A stretch of 64,000 bases of DNA from VAZQ01 sp963817135. GTDB lineage: Bacteria > Pseudomonadota > Alphaproteobacteria > Rhizobiales > Xanthobacteraceae. The notes under the pieces were generated by a model, which had not been told where the DNA came from, ran no database searches, and worked only from the letters and a program-made list of their open reading frames with translations. The stretch lies in contig CAWFNG010000011.1 of NCBI GenBank assembly GCA_963817135.1, positions 1-64,000 of the forward strand, read 5' to 3'. The position numbers and the translations under genes are program-made. This document shows positions 53,713 to 62,841 of this stretch, piece by piece. Positions within the stretch are counted from its first letter, which is position 1, and every line of letters starts with the position of its first letter.

Positions 53713-56150
53713 CGGCTGGTTTCGTCGGCGCTTCCCGCAGACCCGGGCGGAGGGCCTCTTTCCACGCCGGCAATCAGGGCGTGAATGCGCCGCGGGGTTG
53801 CCGGAAGCTCGACGTCCTTGATTGCGAGCGCATCGGCAATGGCATTGGCGATTGAGGCCGGCACGCTCATGCAGTTGCCTTCCGCGAGCCCCTTCGCCCC
53901 GAGCGGGGTAAGCGGCGACGGCGTTTCCTGGTGCAGGATCTCGACGTGCGGGACTTCCGCCGCGGTGGGGACGAGATAGTCGGCGAACGTGCCGGTGAGG
54001 AACTGCCCGCCCTCGTCGTAAACGAATTCCTCATAGAGCGAGGCGGCGATACCCTGCACGAAGGCACCGCGCATTTGCCCCGTCGCAATGAGTGGATTGA
54101 GCAGGCGACCGGCATCGTGCATGGAGTAATAACGGTCGACGCGCACCTGATTGCTCACAGGATCGATCTCGATACCGCACATATCGAACACAAAGCCGTA
54201 GGTGAGCGAGGTGTTGATCCGATCGTCGCCGGACGGCGGTTCGAGTTCCGGCGGCGACCAGACCGCAGTCTCCCGCAAGGCCGGCGCCATGCCTTCCGGC
54301 AACATTACCGGCGACCAATGCGATGTGCCGGCGACGCGGCCGAAGGGAATCGCGTTATCGGGATTGCGGCGGCTGCGGATCTTGCCGCCGGCCAACTCGA
54401 CGTCCATAGGCAGCACATTGAGCTGCCGCGCCGCGATCGCCTTGAGCTTGTCCGCCATGCGCTCAGCGGCAAGATGCGCGGCGACCGCGGTGCCGGGCGT
54501 GAACCGGCAGGAATAGGTGCCGGCGGCAATCGACCACTGATCTTTGGCGGTATCCATTTCGAGCACGACCTCGACGTCCTCGGGAGTAAGGCCAAGGCGG
54601 TCGGCGACGATTTGCGCGAGTACGGTCTGATGTCCCTGGCCCTGCACCGTCACGTCGGCAGTGACCGAGACCGCGCCGAGCGGATCGACATTGACCGTCA
54701 CCATGGATACCGCGCCGTTCTTGGGACCGGCGCGCTCGCGCGCATCCGCCGTCAACAGGGTCGAGAGGTAGCCCATGTTCGACATGCCAGGCTCGACCAC
54801 GGCGGCGAAGCCGATACCGTAATAGCGTCCCGCCGCGCGCGCGCTGTCGCGCCGGCGCTTCAACTCATCGAGCCGGCCCGCTCCGGTCGTGGTCTCGACG
54901 GCGCGCAGGTAATCGCCGGAATCATAGAGCGCACCGGCGGCCGCCCGATATGGAAACTTGTCCCCGGCAATGAGATTGCGCTTGATCACTTCGAGATGAT
55001 CGAGCTTCAGTTCGACCGCGATGCGCTGCATGAGGCGTTCGAGGGCGAGATAAAGCTGCGGTCCGCCGAACCCGCGGATCAGGCTCGCCGGCATTTTATT
55101 GGTGAGGACAACGCGATTTGTCACCTCCACATTGGCAATGGCATAGGCGCCGGTAACCGCGCCATGCATGCGGTAAAGCGGCCCCGGCATCGGCGCGCGC
55201 AGATAGGCGCCGTAGTCCTCGAGCTGGTCGAGACGCAGTGCGAGAATATGGCCTTGCTTGTCGACGGCGGCTTCGATTTCGGTCACCCGATTGGGCCCGG
55301 AGCTTGCTGCAAGCAGATGTTCAATCCGGTCCTCTACCCACTTGACGGGTCGGCCTGTAATGCGTGCGGCAATCGCCATAAGCACGATGTAGGGAAAGAC
55401 TGAGAGCTTGATGCCGAAGCTGCCACCGCTGTCCGGAGGTATGCGCAACCGCAGCTTCGGGCCCGGCACCCGCAGCGCACGCGCCATCACCGGATGCGTG
55501 CTGAACGGGCCCTGAAAATTCGCCAGAACATCATAGCTGTCGTCGAAAGCGCGATATTCGGCGACCACGACGTAGCATTCCATGGGTGTAAACGAGTTGC
55601 GGGGATATCGGCAGGTGAGCGACACCCGCGCCTCGGCGCGCGCAAAGGCACCCTTGCTATCGCCATAGGAGAATTTCCGCACCGAAATCTCGTTGCCGCC
55701 CGTGCCCTCGTGCAAAAGCGGGGCCGATTTCTCGCGCGCCGCCTGCGGGTCAATGACGGCCGCAAGCACCTCGAAATCGATGCGCACCAGCTCGGCTGCG
55801 TCTTCCGCGAGATAGCGGTTGTCGGCTACGACAAGGGCGACCGGCTCTCCCACATAGCGGACCCGTTCGACCGCAAGCGACCACTGATGGATCGGCGCCT
55901 TGAGAGCAATGAGGAACGGGTCGGAAAGCCTGCGCACGTCATCGCCGGTGATGACCGCCCACACTCCCTCTCGCGCCAAGGCTTCGCCCGCATCGATGCC
56001 AAGGATGCGGGCATGAGCGTGCGGCGAGCGGATCACATGGGCGTGCAGCGTGCTGACCGATACCGGCAGATCGTCGGCAAACCGGCCGCGCCCCGATAAT
56101 AGCGCCGGGTCCTCCTTGCGCAGCACGGCTGTGCCTAATGCATCCGACAT
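53709..56150 (-). CDS. Molybdopterin large subunit of molybdenum hydroxylase (CoxL/XDH-type)
   Basis: 813 residues. Motifs: DPALLSGRGRFADD, LHAHVIRSPHAHARI, PDSGGSFGIKLSVFPYIVLM, SLIRGFGGPQLYLALERLM, TVQGQGHQTVLAQIVADRLG, and GAKGLAEGNCMSVPASIAN (Glu of the active site, with Ala in place of the usual Gly before it). No AYXCSFR loop, so not a form I CO dehydrogenase. The substrate is probably an aromatic or heterocyclic compound; the downstream CoA ligase supports an acid product. First gene of L-M-S-ligase. Confidence 0.95.
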   Translation of the reverse strand: MSDALGTAVLRKEDPALLSGRGRFADDLPVSVSTLHAHVIRSPHAHARILGIDAGEALAREGVWAVITGDDVRRLSDPFLIALKAPIHQWSLAVERVRYVGEPVALVVADNRYLAEDAAELVRIDFEVLAAVIDPQAAREKSAPLLHEGTGGNEISVRKFSYGDSKGAFARAEARVSLTCRYPRNSFTPMECYVVVAEYRAFDDSYDVLANFQGPFSTHPVMARALRVPGPKLRLRIPPDSGGSFGIKLSVFPYIVLMAIAARITGRPVKWVEDRIEHLLAASSGPNRVTEIEAAVDKQGHILALRLDQLEDYGAYLRAPMPGPLYRMHGAVTGAYAIANVEVTNRVVLTNKMPASLIRGFGGPQLYLALERLMQRIAVELKLDHLEVIKRNLIAGDKFPYRAAAGALYDSGDYLRAVETTTGAGRLDELKRRRDSARAAGRYYGIGFAAVVEPGMSNMGYLSTLLTADARERAGPKNGAVSMVTVNVDPLGAVSVTADVTVQGQGHQTVLAQIVADRLGLTPEDVEVVLEMDTAKDQWSIAAGTYSCRFTPGTAVAAHLAAERMADKLKAIAARQLNVLPMDVELAGGKIRSRRNPDNAIPFGRVAGTSHWSPVMLPEGMAPALRETAVWSPPELEPPSGDDRINTSLTYGFVFDMCGIEIDPVSNQVRVDRYYSMHDAGRLLNPLIATGQMRGAFVQGIAASLYEEFVYDEGGQFLTGTFADYLVPTAAEVPHVEILHQETPSPLTPLGAKGLAEGNCMSVPASIANAIADALAIKDVELPATPRRIHALIAGVERGPPPGSAGSADETSR

Positions 56151-56210
56151 TCCATCCTCGCGTGCGGAATTTTTGCCGACGATTTATACACCAGCTTGGT
56201 GAAGTCAGCG

Positions 56211-57072
56211 ATGTTCGTGCTAGCGCATCTCTCCGATCCGCATCTTGCGCCGCTTGCGCAGCCGCGCTGGTCCGAGCTTATGGGCAAGCGCGTGACCGGC
56301 TTTGCCCATTGGCGCACCAGCCGACGCCTCGTTCATCGCAGCGAGGTGCTTGCCCGCGTGGTGGCCGATCTGAAGGCAAAAAACCCCGACCACATCGCCG
56401 TGACCGGCGACCTCGTCAATATTTCAGCGGGCGCAGAATATGCTCCCGCGCGTGCCTGGCTCGAATCCCTTGGCGGCCCGCGAGAGGTAACGTTAGTGCC
56501 CGGCAATCACGACGTCTATGTCCGCGCTGCCGCAAATGAGCCGCATTCACATTGGGGCGATTACATGCGCGGCGATGATGCTCGGGCGGTGACATTTCCG
56601 TTTCTGCGCCGCCGTGGACCGCTTGCGCTCATCGGGCTCTCCAGCGCCGTGCCGACGCCTCCCTTCGTGGCGACCGGACGATTAGGCGAGGAGCAGATCG
56701 CGCGCCTGATCGAGCTGCTCGATCGCTGCCGCCGTGAGCGGCTGTTTCGCATCGTCCTGGTGCATCACGCGCCCGGTAAGCATTCGCCATCGCCATCTAA
56801 GAAGACTTACCGACGCGGCGAGGTTCCGCGGCGCGCTCGCACAATGCGGCGCCGAACTGGTGATTTACGGCCACGATCACGTGCATTCGCTGTCATTTCT
56901 CGCAGGACCGCAGGGAAGGATTCCGGTGCTAGGGGTCCCTTCCGCCTCGCAGGCTCCGCTTCGCGAGCATGCTGCGGGATACAACCTCTACCTTATCGAG
57001 CGTCGGGACGGGTGCCTGGCAATGCGAAGCGGTGGCGCGCGGGCTCGCGCGCGACGGGCAGAGCATGATTGA
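56211..57072 (+). pseudogene. Metallophosphoesterase (calcineurin-like), frameshifted
   Basis: From ATG 56211: LAHLSDPHLAPL (DxH), AVTGDLVN, LVPGNHDVY and LVHHAPG are in frame. At about 56776-56780 the frame changes (CCCGGTAAGC). The rest, LRRLTDAARFRGALAQ, VIYGHDHVHSLSFL (the GHDH metal motif) and PVLGVPSASQA, continues in the next frame to 57072. Skipping one G restores a ~285-residue enzyme. Without it the protein lacks the GHxH metal site. Family members cleave phosphodiesters. Confidence 0.85.
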
Positions 57073-57096
57073 GGTCGCGCGCACGACGCTGGAGCT

Positions 57097-57147
57097 GTAG
57101 CCCGGATTGAGCGCAGCGGAACCCCGGGGGCAGACTTCCCCGGCTAC
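57097..57147. repeat. Palindrome GTAGCCCGGAT family, copy 2
   Basis: GTAGCCCGGATTGAGCGC pairs with the CCCCGGCTAC end at 57138-57147. Related to the element at 48711. It overlaps the stop of the next gene. Confidence 0.75.
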
Positions 57148-57728
57148 GGTCCTTTCGGGAGCGACAGCAGCGCGGCGGCAATCAACGCCGCAAAGCCTGC
57201 AAATACGCCGAACAGGAAGGCGCGAATTGCACGCCAGCGCCGGCGACGGTCGCGAAAGCGGGCTTCGGAGCGAATATCCTGGATCAGCGGCAACGCGCCG
57301 TCGGCCAGCGCGCGCTCGCGCTCGATCATGCGCTGCGCCACGTATTTGGTGACGGCATCCACCATTTCATCGATATTGGCCGCTTCCGCCAGCACCTTGC
57401 GCCCGTAGCGGGTGTCCTGCAGGAAGCGATAGATGCGCTTGTCGCGACCCATGTCGATATGGGCAACCGCATCGATCCACAAACGCGGTGTCTCGCCGCG
57501 GCTGATCCCGCGGTCGAACAAATCGACCGTGGCGGGGATTTCCTCGAAAAGAGGATCGAGCGTATCGTTGAGGAGTTCGAGCCGGGCGATCTCGGCGTCG
57601 TGCAGATCGACCACCACGCTCGCCCGCTCGGCCTGATCGACGCGAGCGCGGCGCAAAGCTTCCTTGAGCCGCGGCGGCGATTCGCCCGGCTTATCCTCGG
57701 CGCGCGCATGACGTTGACGGCCCCACAT
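57144..57728 (-). CDS. Conserved hypothetical membrane-tethered protein (194 aa)
   Basis: 194 residues from ATG 57728. A soluble charged domain (LKEALRRARVDQAERASVVV, DLHDAEIARLELLNDTLDP, GRDKRIYRFLQDTRYGRKVL) is followed by a basic stretch and one C-terminal helix (AFLFGVFAGFAALIAAALL). The EAL-like and IRSEARF-type wording suggests a cytoplasmic helical domain held to the membrane. I do not recognise a named family. Start uncertain; 57830 is the longest frame. Confidence 0.65.
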   Translation of the reverse strand: MWGRQRHARAEDKPGESPPRLKEALRRARVDQAERASVVVDLHDAEIARLELLNDTLDPLFEEIPATVDLFDRGISRGETPRLWIDAVAHIDMGRDKRIYRFLQDTRYGRKVLAEAANIDEMVDAVTKYVAQRMIERERALADGALPLIQDIRSEARFRDRRRRWRAIRAFLFGVFAGFAALIAAALLSLPKGP

Positions 57729-57795
57729 GCCGCGGAGGCTAGCAAACGATCGCGGCAAGGCAATGGCGGCACACCCCGCCGCTGTGGATGAGCGG

Positions 57796-58542
57796 CTAGA
57801 CGCAGCGTCCGCCATCGACTTCCAGCACATTTCCGGTCAGAAAAGCAGCCTCATCGCTGGCGAGGAACAAGGTTGCATTGGCGACATCCGCAACGGTTGC
57901 GAATTGACCGAGCGGGACCGTGGCCTTGAACTGGGCCCGCAGTTCCGGCGAATCACCGCCCATGAAGGTCGCGAGCAGCGGGGTCTCGGCCATGACGGGA
58001 GCCACGGCGCAAACGCGGATACCGTCGGGCGCAAGCTCGACCGCCATGGATTTCGAGAGCAGGTTTACCGCGCCTTTGGAGGCGTTGTACCAGCTCAGCC
58101 CCGGTCGCGGCCGAATACCGGCGGTCGAGCCGATATTGATGATCACTCCCGATCTCCGCTTGCGCATGACCGGCACCACGGCGTGGGCAAAAAGAAAGAT
58201 CGATTTGACATTGACCGCCATCAGCCGATCGAATTCGGCCTCCCCGACTTCGAGCATGGGACGGCGTACATGGCTCATGCCGGCATTGTTGACGAGGATG
58301 TCGACGGTCCCGAAGGCTTGGGTCGTCGCGTTCACTGCAGCGTCCACGTCCGCGCGCTTGGAGACGTCGCAAGCGACCGCGAGTGCCGTGTTGCTGATGG
58401 AAGCGGCCACCTTGCGCGCGCCGGGCTCGTCAATATCGGCAACGACGATGCGCGCTCCCTCGCGCGCGAATGTCTCGGCAATGCCCTTGCCGAAACCCGA
58501 CGCACCGCCGGTGATCAGTGCGACTTTGTTTTCAAGGCGCAT
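57796..58542 (-). CDS. SDR oxidoreductase (FabG-like)
   Basis: 248 residues. LITGGASGFGKGIAETFARE, VVADIDEPG, NNAGMSHVRRPML, INIGSTAGIRPRPG, catalytic YNASKG, and FLTGNVLEVDGGRCV. It overlaps the hydroxypyruvate-isomerase-like gene by 11 bases, so both are co-translated. Substrate probably a hydroxy-acid or sugar acid; unclear. Confidence 0.9.
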   Translation of the reverse strand: MRLENKVALITGGASGFGKGIAETFAREGARIVVADIDEPGARKVAASISNTALAVACDVSKRADVDAAVNATTQAFGTVDILVNNAGMSHVRRPMLEVGEAEFDRLMAVNVKSIFLFAHAVVPVMRKRRSGVIINIGSTAGIRPRPGLSWYNASKGAVNLLSKSMAVELAPDGIRVCAVAPVMAETPLLATFMGGDSPELRAQFKATVPLGQFATVADVANATLFLASDEAAFLTGNVLEVDGGRCV

Positions 58543-59341
58543 GTCGTTCCCTCATATGTGCCTGGCCAATGCCAAAGGCGCGCGCCCAAGCGAGGCCGTC
58601 CTCGGTGCGCGCGCGGGGCCGATATTCGCAGCCGATCCAGTTGCGGTAGCCCGTGCGGTCCAGCATTGCGAAAATCTCGGGATAGTTCACCTCGCCCTCG
58701 TCGGGCTCATGGCGCGCGGGCACCGAGGCGATTTGCACATGCCCGACCAGCGGAAAATTCTTTTCGAAGCGTCGGGTCAGGTCGCCGCCGACGATCTGTG
58801 CATGATAGAAATCGAACTGAATTCGCACGTTCGGCCGCTCCACTTTGGCGATGATGTCGGCGGCCTGCTCGACGCGGGTGAGGAAATAATCCGGCCGGTC
58901 GCGCGGATTGATGGGCTCGATCAACAGGGTGATGTCATCACCGCGCGCCGCATCGGCCGCGTCCGCAAGGTTGCGAATGAAGGTGACCTCCGCGGCTGGG
59001 CGCTGCTCCGGCGGCACCTGGCCGGCAAGACAGTGAATTTGGCAACCGCCGATTGCTTTCACATAGGCGAGCGCCTGCGCGAACAGGCTTGCGAATTCCG
59101 CCTCGCGGCCAGGTATGGCGGCGACGCCGAATTCGCCGGCAGCCGACCGCCCCGGCGCGGTGTTGATGCCGAGCATGGTGAGCTGATGGCGGTCGAGTTC
59201 TGCTTTGACCGCGGAAGGCGAATGATCATAGGGAAATTGCAGTTCGACGGCGTGAAAGCCTGCCGCCGCAGCAGCTGCAAAACGCTCGATCAGCGGACGC
59301 TCGGTAAAGAGATAAGCTAGATTGGCGGCAAAGCGCGGCAT
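58532..59341 (-). CDS. Hydroxypyruvate isomerase family TIM-barrel protein (Hyi/OtnI-like)
   Basis: 269 residues. MPRFAANLAYLFTERPLIER, FHAVELQFPYDH, LLIEPINPRD (catalytic-type Glu), VRIQFDFYHAQIVGGDL, GHVQIASVPARHEPDEGEVNY and WIGCEYRP with the second Glu. Converts hydroxypyruvate or 2-oxo-tetronate-type compounds by isomerisation. Coupled with the SDR, consistent with a small sugar-acid pathway. Confidence 0.92.
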   Translation of the reverse strand: MPRFAANLAYLFTERPLIERFAAAAAAGFHAVELQFPYDHSPSAVKAELDRHQLTMLGINTAPGRSAAGEFGVAAIPGREAEFASLFAQALAYVKAIGGCQIHCLAGQVPPEQRPAAEVTFIRNLADAADAARGDDITLLIEPINPRDRPDYFLTRVEQAADIIAKVERPNVRIQFDFYHAQIVGGDLTRRFEKNFPLVGHVQIASVPARHEPDEGEVNYPEIFAMLDRTGYRNWIGCEYRPRARTEDGLAWARAFGIGQAHMRERHAP

Positions 59342-59444
59342 CGAAGCTCTCGCACATTCACTGTCTCGGCATCGTATTATTGCATCGAATAGGGTGTCTA
59401 GCTGGCCGAACGATCATGACTGTTCCGGCGTTGCATCGGCGAGG

Positions 59445-59484
59445 AGAGCGAGATCATCTTTCTTTCAAATCATGATCTCGCTCT
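59445..59484. repeat. Hairpin AGAGCGAGATCAT
   Basis: AGAGCGAGATCAT (59445-59457) pairs perfectly with ATGATCTCGCTCT (59472-59484). Next to the GAGCATGATC palindrome; both lie in the gap between divergent genes. Confidence 0.85.
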
Positions 59485-59496
59485 ACTTCCTTGTTT

Positions 59497-59546
59497 GAGC
59501 ATGATCTTTTTCCGAAAACCGGTATCCACTTTTCGGGATCATGCTC
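59497..59546. repeat. GAGCATGATC palindrome (dispersed Bradyrhizobium-type)
   Basis: GAGCATGATC and the inner CCGAAAACCGG, then CACTTTTCGG and GATCATGCTC at the end. I recognise this 50-base motif as a common dispersed element in Bradyrhizobium-like genomes. Confidence 0.85.
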
Positions 59547-59638
59547 TAAGATGCGGCCACGGATAATGCCATATCCTGGCGGAACACATGATCGAGCGCG
59601 CGCATCACCAGCACGGCAGCGGGCAAGCCGCTCATGTC

Positions 59639-60796
59639 ATGGCTGCGCCATCCGCAGGCGAGCAGCGCGATCCTCAGCGCAACTTCCGTTTCTTCGACAA
59701 CCGCCAGAAATATCTCTTGTTCGTGAATACCTGCAGCGAAAAGTGGGTGGTCGCGAGCCGCGTGGGATTGGAGCTTGCCAACGTCCATCCGCGGCCGCCG
59801 GCATTTCGTCTGTTCGATGCGGGGGTGGGCGACGGCACCGTGCTGCTGCGCGTCCTGCGCGCCATGCACGATCGTTTCCCGCATACGCCCTTCTATGTCG
59901 TGGGCAAGGAAATCAGCCTCGAAGACGTTCGCCTTGCCTTGCAGAAAATGTCGGATCGTTTCTTCGAGCACCCGGCAACGGTCCTGGTGCTCACCAACCT
60001 TGCCTATGCAGATGCGCCGTCGCTGGCCGTGAAGTCGCTCACCGCAGCTTCCAGCATGGTTTGGCACGAAGTGCCGCTTGCCGGCGACTCCGCCTATCGC
60101 TTCGAGCAGCAGATCACCGAGCTTGCAGGCTTCCTTGCACAGAATTGGAGGGCGGGCGTGAGCCCGAAAACCGGCAATCCGGTCTATGAGCGCCCGGTCG
60201 TGCTCGTGCTGTTTCGCGAGGACCACAAATTCCTGCTGGATCCCATTATCCCGCGTCCCGGCGGCACCATGGCGAACTACGACCTCGTCATTGCGTCGCA
60301 GCCCTATCGCGCGCGCGCCTCGCTGGACTTCAAGGCCAAGCGGGTGATTGCCCCACTCGCCAAGGCAATCGGCCCCGGCGGTCGCCTGATCGGCATCCAC
60401 TCGCACGGGCATGACCCGGGGATGGAAATCATTCAAAAGGTCTGGCCAGACGACAATCCGTTCATCCATGACCGCAATGCCATTCTCAAGGCGGTCAAAC
60501 AGGAGCTTGGGTCGAGCGGGCGCGACCTTAATTTCAACGCCTATTCCGACGCGAGATCGCTGTTCCGCTACGAGATGCACACGCTGCCGAGCGAGATCTC
60601 CGATCTGTCGATCGGCACCTCGACGCTGTTTGCTGCATGGAATGCCGCAATTTATGTGGCGCAGATCGAAGACGACCGCCTTGCCGACGTGGTTGCCGAC
60701 GGACGCTATCTCGCTGCCACGCGCGATGTGTTGCGCCAGCACGGCGGGCTCTGGTTCCTCGACGAATCGTATGTGATCTCGCGGCGCAAGCACTAA
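59639..60796 (+). CDS. Conserved SAM-dependent methyltransferase-like protein
   Basis: 385 residues from ATG 59639; ATG 59588 is a possible earlier start. The FDAGVGDGTVLLRVLRAMHD motif is a SAM-binding Gly-rich loop. Other conserved parts: QRNFRFFDNRQKYLLFVNTC, FYVVGKEISLEDVRLALQKM, DLVIASQPYRARASLDFKAK, GPGGRLIGIHSHG and GLWFLDESYVISRR. I know it as a widespread rhizobial family with no assigned substrate. Standalone, plus strand. Confidence 0.75.
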   Translation: MAAPSAGEQRDPQRNFRFFDNRQKYLLFVNTCSEKWVVASRVGLELANVHPRPPAFRLFDAGVGDGTVLLRVLRAMHDRFPHTPFYVVGKEISLEDVRLALQKMSDRFFEHPATVLVLTNLAYADAPSLAVKSLTAASSMVWHEVPLAGDSAYRFEQQITELAGFLAQNWRAGVSPKTGNPVYERPVVLVLFREDHKFLLDPIIPRPGGTMANYDLVIASQPYRARASLDFKAKRVIAPLAKAIGPGGRLIGIHSHGHDPGMEIIQKVWPDDNPFIHDRNAILKAVKQELGSSGRDLNFNAYSDARSLFRYEMHTLPSEISDLSIGTSTLFAAWNAAIYVAQIEDDRLADVVADGRYLAATRDVLRQHGGLWFLDESYVISRRKH

Positions 60797-60866
60797 TTAA
60801 AAAGCGCTCTTTCCCTCTCCCCGCTCGCGGGCAGAGGTTGGCGCAACGAGCGCCGGGCAAATCCGG

Positions 60867-61967
60867 CTAATGCCGGGTATTGTCCTCGCGCCATATGCCG
60901 AGCGCCTCCTGGGAGGGCCGATCTGAAATCGAGAAGAGCACGGACTCCTTCGTTGCAGTATGGGCGTAATGCTTCCATGGCGGCACAATGAAAATATCGT
61001 TCGGCCCCCATTCCAGCACCTTCCCATCCACCACGGTGGTGCCGTGGCCTTCCGCGCAGACGAAAATTGTGCCGTCGGTCGAGCGGTAGCTCTCACCCTT
61101 GAAGCCTTTCGGAAGCATTGCGAGATTCGCACCCATGGTGGGCAGTACCGGTCCGCCATTGATAGGATTGGCGTAGCGTACGCGCGCGCCGTGGCGCTTG
61201 TCGATATCGCCAGCTTTGAGCATGCGCTCGACGATGGGGCGGGTGCGCGCATAGGTATAATTGATCACGGGGCTGCGGTTCATGTGCGCCGGCGCACCGT
61301 CCGGCAGAACCCCGGATGCATAAAAGGCAGCCGAGTCGCCATTCGCCCGGTTGGTCGCCTGGGTTGCGCTCTCGAATTCCTGCGCGAACGAAGCCTCGAA
61401 GAAGTTGACTTGCGGAAAATCGAGCACATCGAGCCACAGCATCGGCTTGTCCGACGTGTTGCCGTGGTCGTGCGGCGCCCAATTCGCGGTAATCACGAAA
61501 TCGCCGTGCGACATATAGGCCTTCTCGCCCTCGACGGCGGTGTAAGCCCCTTCCCCATCGAGCACAAAGCGGATTGCCGAGGAGACATGGCGGTGGGCCG
61601 GGGCGACTTCGCCTGGCAGGATCATCTGCACGCCGGCAAACAGCGTATTGGTAGCCCGCGATTCGCCGTGCATGGCCGGGTTTTCCAGGATGAGCACCCG
61701 CCGCTCGGCTTCTTCGGCGGTGATAAGCCCGCCCGACTCCATCACCAGGCGCTTGATATCCTGAAAATGCCAGATCACCGGAGCGCAGCGCGTCACCGGC
61801 TCCTTGGTGACGACATTCTTCATCACCTTCCAAAGCGGTGCCATGTCGTGCTTGGCGATGCGCTGGTAATATTCTTCTCGAACAGCCTCGATATTGTGGT
61901 TGGGACCTGGGGGCTTTGCTGCGGGAGCCCTGCCCTCGGTTCGCTTGCTCGCAGTCGCGCTGGTCAT
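60867..61967 (-). CDS. Gentisate 1,2-dioxygenase (cupin)
   Basis: 366 residues. It cleaves gentisate to maleylpyruvate with Fe(II). First cupin: PAHRHVSSAIRFVLDGEGAY (the metal His pair) and ITANWAPHDHGN; second: KGFKGESYRSTDGTIFVCAE and FIVPPWKHYAH. LITAEEAERRVLILENPAM is typical N-terminal gentisate dioxygenase sequence. It is the last gene in the catabolic operon here. Confidence 0.92.
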   Translation of the reverse strand: MTSATASKRTEGRAPAAKPPGPNHNIEAVREEYYQRIAKHDMAPLWKVMKNVVTKEPVTRCAPVIWHFQDIKRLVMESGGLITAEEAERRVLILENPAMHGESRATNTLFAGVQMILPGEVAPAHRHVSSAIRFVLDGEGAYTAVEGEKAYMSHGDFVITANWAPHDHGNTSDKPMLWLDVLDFPQVNFFEASFAQEFESATQATNRANGDSAAFYASGVLPDGAPAHMNRSPVINYTYARTRPIVERMLKAGDIDKRHGARVRYANPINGGPVLPTMGANLAMLPKGFKGESYRSTDGTIFVCAEGHGTTVVDGKVLEWGPNDIFIVPPWKHYAHTATKESVLFSISDRPSQEALGIWREDNTRH

Positions 61968-62073
61968 GCCGCTCTCCCTGAATTCGGTTTCCAGTCCTTA
62001 AGAGACGCGAAAAGTCGGTGCCTGCCAATTAGTATATAATGAAACTATCTCGCGCTTGAAAGGACCCGATACC

Positions 62074-62841
62074 TCACGTATTCACATTACCGCCATCCAC
62101 TGCGATGGTCTGGCCGGTGATGAAATCGCTCTCGGCAGAAGCGAGAAAGATAAGCGCGCCCAGGAGATCCTGGGGGTGCTCGTCGCGACGCAGCGAGCGC
62201 GACTGGACGGCGCGGTCGCGGGCGGTCGCAACGTGACCGGGGTTCTCCGCAAGAACCGTGTCACTCAGCGTAAAGCCTGGTGCGAGCGTGTTGACGCGGA
62301 TGCCATCCTCGCCAAGCTCGCGCGCGAGCGCCCGCGTGAATGCCATGATGCCGCCTTTGCTGGTGACGTAGTGCAGCATCCAGGGAATGCCGCGAAAGGC
62401 AGTCCCCGAACCGATATTGATGATCTTGCCGTAACCCTGGGCCCGCATATGCGGCACCACATACTTGACCATGAGAAAAGGCCCGCGCAGGTTGACGGCC
62501 ATCACCCGATCCCACACTTCGGTCTCGATCTCGGTGCAGTTCGTCTCCTGCAATGGCGCGAAAAGCGCGGCGTTGTTGACCAGAATGTCGATTTTGCCGA
62601 ACCGCTCGATGGCGGCTGAAACCAGCGCCTTAACGGAGCTCTCCTCGCTGACATCGGTGATGGCACTGGTGACCGAATTTGCGCCATGCTGTGCGGCGAT
62701 TTGTGCGGCAACCTCCTTGCCGTCGGCAATGTCGGCAATCATGACCTGTGCGCCGTCAGCCGCCAGTGCCGCCGAATAATTCCGGCCAATGCCCTTCGCG
62801 CCGCCGGTTACAATCGCGGTCCGGCCAGCGAGCCTACTCAT
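62074..62841 (-). CDS. SDR oxidoreductase in the gentisate cluster
   Basis: 255 residues from ATG 62841: IVTGGAKGIGRNYSAALAAD, NNAALFAPLQ, NIGSGTAFRGIP, catalytic YVTSKGG and VDGGNVNT at the end. Its start overlaps the stop of the flavin reductase gene by one base (TAATG). Role in the pathway unclear; perhaps oxidation of an alcohol or ring precursor. Confidence 0.9.
   Translation of the reverse strand: MSRLAGRTAIVTGGAKGIGRNYSAALAADGAQVMIADIADGKEVAAQIAAQHGANSVTSAITDVSEESSVKALVSAAIERFGKIDILVNNAALFAPLQETNCTEIETEVWDRVMAVNLRGPFLMVKYVVPHMRAQGYGKIINIGSGTAFRGIPWMLHYVTSKGGIMAFTRALARELGEDGIRVNTLAPGFTLSDTVLAENPGHVATARDRAVQSRSLRRDEHPQDLLGALIFLASAESDFITGQTIAVDGGNVNT

Noticed and set aside
53931..55403. 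490-codon open frame antisense to the CoxL-type gene
   Set aside because: It mirrors the GC-rich third positions of the real gene and has no family motifs.
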